A stretch of DNA of 64,000 nt from Ensifer adhaerens (GTDB lineage: Bacteria; Pseudomonadota; Alphaproteobacteria; Rhizobiales; Rhizobiaceae): assembly GCF_002940685.1 (NCBI RefSeq), contig NZ_PNFP01000002.1, positions 186,001 to 250,000 on the forward strand, read 5' to 3'. Position numbers and translations under genes: made by a program. Below, one piece after another: positions 58,397 to 64,000 of the stretch. Every line of letters begins with the position of its first letter. Position 1 is the stretch's first letter. A model generated the notes under the pieces. It ran no database searches and was not told where the DNA came from. It saw nothing but the letters and a program-made list of their open reading frames with translations.

Positions 58397-58429
58397 TGAT
58401 TCCGATTTGCACAGTAGCGCCTTGAAATG
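58397..58429. repeat. Short repeat, copy B, after tetA
   Basis: TGATTCCGATT (58397-58407), 13 bases, CTTGAAATG (58421-58429), in direct orientation to the copy at 56284-56316, so the tetR/tetA pair lies between them. Confidence 0.55.
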
Positions 58430-58492
58430 ACTGCGCTTCCCGGGCGTTTCCCCCAAGGCTAAGGCGCAGATGCAAGAGGAAGGGCGTTTTCC

Positions 58493-59899
58493 GTGGCATT
58501 GAAGGCAATCAGGGCTGGCGTGAAAAATGAGACCGGCATAACGGCGGCGAAGGCGGACCTTTCCGCTCGCTTCGGCGATCGGTTCCAGACGGGCGAGGCG
58601 ATCCGCGCCCAGCATGCCCACACCACCACCTATATTCCGGCGCAGCTTCCCGATGGCGTGGTGTTTGCCGAAAGCTCCGAGGACGTGCGCGAGATCGTCG
58701 CGATCGCCGCCCGCCACAAGGCGCCGCTCATTGCCTTCGGCACGGGCTCGTCGCTGGAAGGGCATATCAACGCGCCCCATGGCGGCATCTCCGTCGATCT
58801 CTCGCGCATGAACAAGGTGCTCGAGGTCAATGCCGAGGATCTCGACTGCCGCGTCGAGCCGGGCATCACCCGCGAGGAGCTCAACACCTATCTGCGCGAC
58901 ACCGGGCTGTTCTTCCCGATCGATCCCGGCGCCAACGCCTCGATCGGCGGCATGGCCTCGACGCGGGCGTCGGGCACCAATGCGGTGCGCTACGGCACGA
59001 TGAAGGACAATGTGCTGGCGCTGACGGTGGTGACAGCGGACGGCCGCGAGATCCGCACCGCCCACCGGGCGCGCAAGTCGTCCGCCGGCTACGACCTGAC
59101 GCGGCTTTTCGTCGGCGCGGAAGGCACGCTCGGCATCATCACCTCGATCACGCTCCGGCTGCAGGGCATTCCGGAGGTGATTTCCGGCGGCGTCTGCCCG
59201 TTCCCGACGATCGAAGACGCCTGCAACGCGGTGATCCTCACCATCCAGTCGGGCATTCCGGTGGCGCGCATCGAACTTCTCGATGCGCTGCAGATGAAGG
59301 CCTGCAACGGCTATTCCGGCCTTTCCTATCAGGAGACGCCGACACTCTTCGTCGAGTTCCACGGCAGTCCCGAAAGCGTTGAATTGCAGGCGCGCCAGTT
59401 CGGCGAGATCGCCTCGGAGTTCGGCGCCAGCGATTTCCTGTGGACCACCAATCCGGAGGAGCGGGCGCGGCTCTGGAAGGCCAGGCACAATGCCTACTGG
59501 GCGCAAAAGAGCCTGATCCCGGGCGCGGCGATCCTGTCGACCGACGTCTGCGTGCCGATCTCGCGGCTGGCGGAATGCGTGGCGGCAACCCAGGAAGACA
59601 GCGCCGCCCATGGACTGACTGCGCCGATCGTCGGTCACGCGGGCGACGGGAATTTCCACGTCGGCTTGCTGTTTGACGACAAGGATCCCGCCGACGTCGC
59701 GCGCGCCGAGGCCTTCGTCGACCGTCTCAATGCGCGGGCGCTTGCGATGGATGGAACCTGCACCGGCGAACATGGCATCGGCCAGGGCAAGATGCCGTTT
59801 CTTCAAGCCGAACTCGGCGATGCGCTGGACCTGATGCGGCAGGTCAAGCGCTCGCTCGATCCGGACAACATCTTCAACCCCGGCAAGATCTTCGCCTGA
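58493..59899 (+). CDS. FAD-linked D-2-hydroxyacid dehydrogenase (D-lactate/glycolate type)
   Basis: A 468-residue flavoprotein of the GlcD/LDHD family. The PCMH FAD-binding domain has LIAFGTGSSLEGHINAPHGG, IDPGANASIGGMASTRASGT and GYDLTRLFVGAEGTLGIIT. The C-terminal cap has the metal/substrate motifs GHAGDGNFHVGLL and TCTGEHGIGQGKMP. It should oxidise D-lactate, glycolate or a related acid, passing electrons to the respiratory chain or an electron carrier. GTG 58493 follows AGGAAGG. The glcE/glcF partners are not adjacent, so a stand-alone D-lactate dehydrogenase is more likely than glycolate oxidase. Confidence 0.9.
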   Translation: MALKAIRAGVKNETGITAAKADLSARFGDRFQTGEAIRAQHAHTTTYIPAQLPDGVVFAESSEDVREIVAIAARHKAPLIAFGTGSSLEGHINAPHGGISVDLSRMNKVLEVNAEDLDCRVEPGITREELNTYLRDTGLFFPIDPGANASIGGMASTRASGTNAVRYGTMKDNVLALTVVTADGREIRTAHRARKSSAGYDLTRLFVGAEGTLGIITSITLRLQGIPEVISGGVCPFPTIEDACNAVILTIQSGIPVARIELLDALQMKACNGYSGLSYQETPTLFVEFHGSPESVELQARQFGEIASEFGASDFLWTTNPEERARLWKARHNAYWAQKSLIPGAAILSTDVCVPISRLAECVAATQEDSAAHGLTAPIVGHAGDGNFHVGLLFDDKDPADVARAEAFVDRLNARALAMDGTCTGEHGIGQGKMPFLQAELGDALDLMRQVKRSLDPDNIFNPGKIFA

Positions 59900-60129
59900 G
59901 GCGGATGAGGGACGCGGCCGTCGGGCGTTGCGCTTTTTGGGGCGATGCGCCGGGGCCAAAGTGTGATACTGCATAGTTCCGATGTCGGCATGGACGCCCG
60001 GCGAATTATGCGGCAAATCAAGATGCTACAGTGCCAGAGATGGTGCTGTCAGCGGGCGCCAGGTCCTGGCGTTCCAATCGATGCGCGGCGCGGGCATGCG
60101 CCGCTGAACGGAATGGGAATATAGGCACG

Positions 60130-63100
60130 GTGCTTTCGCGAATTCTGCTTGGCTTCGGTGGACTTGTGGTCGTTGCGCTCTTTGCGGCGCTGATCGCCCC
60201 GTGGTTCATTGACTGGACGGACTTCCGCAAGGAATTCGAACGCGAGGCGAGCCGCATCATGGGCAAGCCCGTCGTCGTGCACGGCAGCGTCGATGCGCGG
60301 CTGATCCCGTTCCCGACGGTGACGCTCAACGACGTGCGCGTCGGCGCTGCCGAGGACGGCGAACCGCTGATCCAGGTGGCGCAATTCTCGATGAGCGCCG
60401 AGCTTGCACCGTTCCTGAGCGGCGAGGCGCTGATCTTCGACATGAAGCTCGACCGTCCGCGGGCCAAGGTGCGCCTGTTGCCCGATGGCACGCTTGACTG
60501 GGCGCGGGGCCGCCGGGCGTCGATCCCGGCCAAGACCGTCGTGCTTGAAAACGTCGAGATCTCCAATGGCCAGATCGAGTTCGTCGACGAGCAGACCGGC
60601 CGCACCCGCCGCGTCAGCGACCTTGCCGCCGACGTGTCGGCCCGCTCGCTCGCCGGGCCCTGGAAGGTCGAGGGGCGCGCAGCACTCGATGGCGAAGCCG
60701 GCAGCTTCTCCTTCACCAGCAACGAGGTGGACCAGGCGGGCGCGCTCAGCCTGAAGGCGCGGGTGACGCCGGACAAGCGCCCCTTTGGCGTCGAGACCGA
60801 CGGTTCGCTGCGGATCGTCGATTTCAGGCCGGTCTATAGCGGCCGCTTCACGCTGACGGAGAACCGGCCGCAGGGCGAGGCCAAGGAGGCGGACCAGAGG
60901 GCGCCGCTGCGCATCAACGGCGACTTCCAGCTGACCAACGAGAGCATCCGTGTTCCGGAGTACCGCTTCGAAATCGGCCCGTCGGACGATCCCTACGTCG
61001 TCACCGGCGAGGCGACGCTCGATACCGGCAAGGACCAGAAGTTCCTGCTGATCGCCGACGGCCAGCAGATCGACGTCAGTCGTATCGGCCCGAGCCGCAA
61101 CAACAAGACCGGCCGCGATCCGGCGATTTCGATGCGCCAGCGCCTCGAAGCGATGCTGACGATCGTCGCCGACATTCCCATCCCGCAGGTGCCCGGCCGC
61201 GCCAGCCTGAAACTGCCGGCGATCGTCGTCGGCGACACGACGGTGCGTGACGTGCGCATCGACGTGCAACCCGACGGCCCCGGCTGGGTGATCGACAATG
61301 TGGTGGCGCTCCTGCCGGGGCGCACGCAACTGGAGGCCAAGGGGCGGCTGAACCTGAACGGTCAGCGCAGCTTCCGCGGCGACCTCTTGCTCGCCTCCAA
61401 CCAGCCTTCCGGCCTTGCCAACTGGCTGGCGGGCTCGGTCGATCCGGCGATCCGCAAGCTGAAGACGGCCGGCTTTTCGGCGAGGGTCAACCTCACCGAC
61501 ACGCTGCAGCAGTTCGAAAACCTCGAAGTCGCGGCCGACGAGGCAAGCCTCAAGGGGCGTCTTGAGCGGCAATCCTTCGCCGACCAGCAGCCGAACCTCT
61601 CGCTGCAGCTCAAGGGCAACCGCATCGACTTCGAGGCGCTGCAGGCGCTGACAGGCCTTGTGGCCGGTGATGCTTCCACCGAAACGCTGCTGCAGCATGC
61701 CATTGCCGCCGATCTTTCGGCCGATCAGTTTTCCGCCTTCGGCGAGGAAGCGCAGGACGTGCAGGCGGTTCTGACCCTGAAGAACGGTCAGTTGCAGGCC
61801 GAGCGCCTGGCGATCGGCTCGCTCGCCGGCGCTCAGCTCGCCTTTTCCGGCAGGGCCAGCGGCGATCTGGATAAGCCCGTCGTTTCGGCCAAGATGAAGC
61901 TTGCCGCCAAGAACCTGACGCCGTTCCTGGAAATGATCGGTCGCCATGCGGTCGATCATCCGGCGCTGAGGCAGCTGATCAAGGCCGGCCCCTACTACAG
62001 CGACACGGCCTTCGACGTGACGCTGACGGCCGGCAACAAGGAAGGCAATGCGCCGGCGACCTTCGGCATCTTCGGAACCGCCAACGGCACCAAGATCGCC
62101 GCCAGCTACCAGGCGCCCGACATTGCACAGGCGCTGACTGGCAAGGCGATGCTCTTGGAAGCGACGCTCGAAAACCCCGAGACGCGCCTGCTTCTCGGCC
62201 AGACGGGCTTTGATCCCCTGCCTTTCGATGCGGATGCCAACGGCATTCTCTCGATCAAGCTGCAAAGCACCGACGGCCCGACGGCCAACGGCACGGTCAC
62301 CTTTACCACCGAAAAGACGTCGCTCGCCGCCAAGGGCAACGTCGATCTTTCCCGCGACCATTTCCTCGAAGGTCAGGCCAAGCTGACGCTGCAGACCCAG
62401 GATCTCGAGCCTTACCTCCTGCTTCAGGGCGTGGCGCTGCCGCAGATGGGCAGCGGCCTGCCGCTGACGGTCTCGGCCGATGTCGCCGCCACGCCGGAAA
62501 CGATCGCGCTGACCACTGTCGAGGGCAAGGCCGACCACAACGGCTTTACCGGCAATCTGACGATCGACCGCAAGACGCCGGGGGCGGCCAGCGGACAGCT
62601 GACGCTCGACACGCTCGATCTGGCGTGGCTCGGCGAGGGTGTCCTCGGCCCGATCGAGGATACGAACGGGGCCTTCTCGAAGGGGGCTCTGGCGCAACCT
62701 GCCTGGACCGGGCTCAACGTGGCACTGGACGTGCAGGCGCAGAAATTCTGGCCGGGCGTCTACGGCGCGGTCACCAGCTTTGCCGGCAAGATGGAATGGA
62801 AGGGCGACGAGATTTCGTTGACCGATGCGACCGGCGACTGGCTGGGCGGCAAGCTCGCCGGGCGGGTGCAGATCGGCAACGCCAACGGTTCGGGCTTCCT
62901 GCGTTCGCGCCTGGACGTCAAAGCCGGGGACCTTGGCCAGGCGGGATGGACCCATGCGGGCGCGCCTGTGGCGACCGGGACCTTCGACCTTTCGGTTGCG
63001 CTTGAGGCCTCGGGCGCGACGCCGGAGGCGATGGCGCATTCGGCAAGCGGTTCGGGCACTGCCACCTTCAACGGCATGACGCTTGCCGGGATCAACAGTG

Positions 63101-63894
63101 CGGCGCTGCCGCAACTGATCGCAGCGGCCGATGCGCTGAAGACGCAGATCTCGGCGGACGCGATCCGAAGTGCCGCGGAAGCGGCCGTATTTTCCGGCCA
63201 ATCGCTTGTCGGCGTCGTCAAGGCGCCGTTCAGCATTGCCGGCGGGGTGCTCAGAGCGCAGAATGTGACGGCCGGCGACGGTAATGCCGCGATGACCGGC
63301 GAGGCTTCGCTCGACCTTGCGGCGGGCCGTATCGACGCCGGCATCGACCTGACCTTCCGGGCCGGAGACGAGGCGCTTGCGGGCGCCGAACCGCGTGTGC
63401 ACATCGGTTATGCCGGCCTGCTGGACGCACCGGGCGTCGATCTCAACGTTGCCGATCTCGCGAATTTCCTGTCGCTGCGGGCTTTCGAGCGTGAGCGCCG
63501 GCGCGTCGAGATCCTGCAGGCGAACGTGCTGGAGAAGCAGCGACTGCGGCGCGAACTCGCGCTCTACAAGGCGCGGGCCGAGGCAAGGGAACTGGAACGC
63601 AAGCGCGCGGTCGCCGAAGAGCGCCGGCGCGCGGCGGCAACTGCCGAGGCCGCACGCGTCAAGGCGGAGGCCGAAGCGCGGGCAGAAGCGGAACGCAAGG
63701 CAGAGGCGGAGCGCAGGGCCGAGGCGGAGCGACAGGCAGAAGCCGCACGCCGGGCGGCAGAGGCCGTGCGCGGAGCGGGCCAGGGCCAGTCGATCCCGCA
63801 GGCCGGGCCGGATGGCGCGACCGGCGGAGGCGCCGGTGCCACCCCCGGCCAGAAGCTCAACTTCGACGTTCTGCCCGACGTTACGGTGCAATAG
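60130..63894 (+). CDS. AsmA-family protein
   Basis: A 1254-residue inner-membrane-anchored protein. One N-terminal helix (ILLGFGGLVVVALFAALIAP) is followed by the AsmA signature (RIMGKPVVVHGSVDARLIPF, PTVTLNDVRVG). A very long repetitive beta-rich periplasmic body ends near the AsmA C-terminal region (GNAAMTGEASLDLAAGRIDA). The last about 130 residues are a charged Ala/Glu/Arg helix (AEAERKAEAERRAEAERQAE) and a Gly-rich tail. Family members are thought to move lipids to the outer membrane or affect its assembly. GTG 60130 is chosen because it places the helix at the N-terminus; the frame is open from 60031. Confidence 0.9.
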   Translation: MLSRILLGFGGLVVVALFAALIAPWFIDWTDFRKEFEREASRIMGKPVVVHGSVDARLIPFPTVTLNDVRVGAAEDGEPLIQVAQFSMSAELAPFLSGEALIFDMKLDRPRAKVRLLPDGTLDWARGRRASIPAKTVVLENVEISNGQIEFVDEQTGRTRRVSDLAADVSARSLAGPWKVEGRAALDGEAGSFSFTSNEVDQAGALSLKARVTPDKRPFGVETDGSLRIVDFRPVYSGRFTLTENRPQGEAKEADQRAPLRINGDFQLTNESIRVPEYRFEIGPSDDPYVVTGEATLDTGKDQKFLLIADGQQIDVSRIGPSRNNKTGRDPAISMRQRLEAMLTIVADIPIPQVPGRASLKLPAIVVGDTTVRDVRIDVQPDGPGWVIDNVVALLPGRTQLEAKGRLNLNGQRSFRGDLLLASNQPSGLANWLAGSVDPAIRKLKTAGFSARVNLTDTLQQFENLEVAADEASLKGRLERQSFADQQPNLSLQLKGNRIDFEALQALTGLVAGDASTETLLQHAIAADLSADQFSAFGEEAQDVQAVLTLKNGQLQAERLAIGSLAGAQLAFSGRASGDLDKPVVSAKMKLAAKNLTPFLEMIGRHAVDHPALRQLIKAGPYYSDTAFDVTLTAGNKEGNAPATFGIFGTANGTKIAASYQAPDIAQALTGKAMLLEATLENPETRLLLGQTGFDPLPFDADANGILSIKLQSTDGPTANGTVTFTTEKTSLAAKGNVDLSRDHFLEGQAKLTLQTQDLEPYLLLQGVALPQMGSGLPLTVSADVAATPETIALTTVEGKADHNGFTGNLTIDRKTPGAASGQLTLDTLDLAWLGEGVLGPIEDTNGAFSKGALAQPAWTGLNVALDVQAQKFWPGVYGAVTSFAGKMEWKGDEISLTDATGDWLGGKLAGRVQIGNANGSGFLRSRLDVKAGDLGQAGWTHAGAPVATGTFDLSVALEASGATPEAMAHSASGSGTATFNGMTLAGINSAALPQLIAAADALKTQISADAIRSAAEAAVFSGQSLVGVVKAPFSIAGGVLRAQNVTAGDGNAAMTGEASLDLAAGRIDAGIDLTFRAGDEALAGAEPRVHIGYAGLLDAPGVDLNVADLANFLSLRAFERERRRVEILQANVLEKQRLRRELALYKARAEARELERKRAVAEERRRAAATAEAARVKAEAEARAEAERKAEAERRAEAERQAEAARRAAEAVRGAGQGQSIPQAGPDGATGGGAGATPGQKLNFDVLPDVTVQ

Positions 63895-63901
63895 CCGGCG
63901 A

Positions 63902-64000
63902 TCACTTCTCAAGCATCACGGTTCCGGCGCTCAGCGACCGGAGGGAGCGCCGTCGTTTGCGCATGCGAACGCCCGTGCCGTGATCCGTTCCATCGATGGC
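63902..64000 (-). CDS. Possible 3' end of a minus-strand gene
   Basis: On the minus strand an open frame of 32 codons enters from the window edge and ends at TGA 63902-63904 with the basic tail MRKRRRSLRSLSAGTVMLEK. It is convergent with the AsmA-family gene, eight bases away. No family can be assigned from so little sequence. Confidence 0.35.
   Translation of the reverse strand, partial: AIDGTDHGTGVRMRKRRRSLRSLSAGTVMLEK

Noticed and set aside
60049-63912. A 1287-codon open frame on the minus strand opposite the AsmA-family gene
   Set aside because: It mirrors the real gene codon for codon in a high-GC sequence, has no family features and is rich in Arg, Gly and Ala, as expected of an antisense shadow.

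Overview
The window looks like a chromosomal segment of an alphaproteobacterium of the Rhizobiaceae, most likely Ensifer/Sinorhizobium. This is inferred from uniformly high GC, a long-linker FtsZ of 594 residues, the gene order murG-murC-murB-ddl-ftsQ-ftsA-ftsZ-lpxC-bamD-recN-ligA, and several families of palindromic intergenic repeats typical of rhizobia. No tRNA, rRNA, CRISPR array, transposase or phage gene was seen.

Region 1 (1-18441) is the tail of the division and cell wall (dcw) cluster. It runs from the truncated 3' part of murG through murC and murB, then ddl, ftsQ, ftsA and ftsZ, then lpxC and bamD for the outer membrane, and recN and ligA for DNA repair and replication. It is interrupted by an MFS/aqpZ insertion between murB and ddl, and by an unknown membrane protein/soluble protein pair between recN and ligA.

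Region 2 (18442-27655) is accessory metabolism. It holds a VOC protein; an amidase-MFS operon with a divergent LysR regulator; and a second LysR regulator divergent from a run of a cupin (hydroxynitrile-lyase-like), a DHA2 efflux transporter and an aldo/keto reductase. Repeats and a small secreted protein follow.

Region 3 (27656-39430) carries panC-panB (pantothenate), azlC-azlD (branched-chain amino acid export), a small secreted protein, aminopeptidase P, a probable small RNA with two exposed anti-Shine-Dalgarno CU-rich motifs, prmA, a Sco-type copper chaperone, and a methyl-accepting chemotaxis protein with its own CheW.

Region 4 (39431-48944) has a small secreted protein, creA, a membrane diguanylate cyclase, a phosphoribosyltransferase, an isochorismatase-family gene broken by a one-base insertion, a membrane class III adenylate cyclase, a GNAT acetyltransferase, a small membrane protein and uvrD.

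Region 5 (48945-64000) has a Tat-exported cyclase-family hydrolase with an AhpD-like partner, an AT-richer orphan membrane protein, an RND efflux pair, a tetR/tetA-type divergent pair with two tet-operator-like palindromes, an FAD-linked D-2-hydroxyacid dehydrogenase, a large AsmA-family protein and a probable 3' end of a minus-strand gene.

Most of the window is ordinary core chromosome. The items most worth a second look are the CU-rich small RNA locus (about 33556-33757), the overlapping gene pair between recN and ligA, the frameshifted hydrolase, and the repeat elements that supply or touch stop codons of neighbouring genes.
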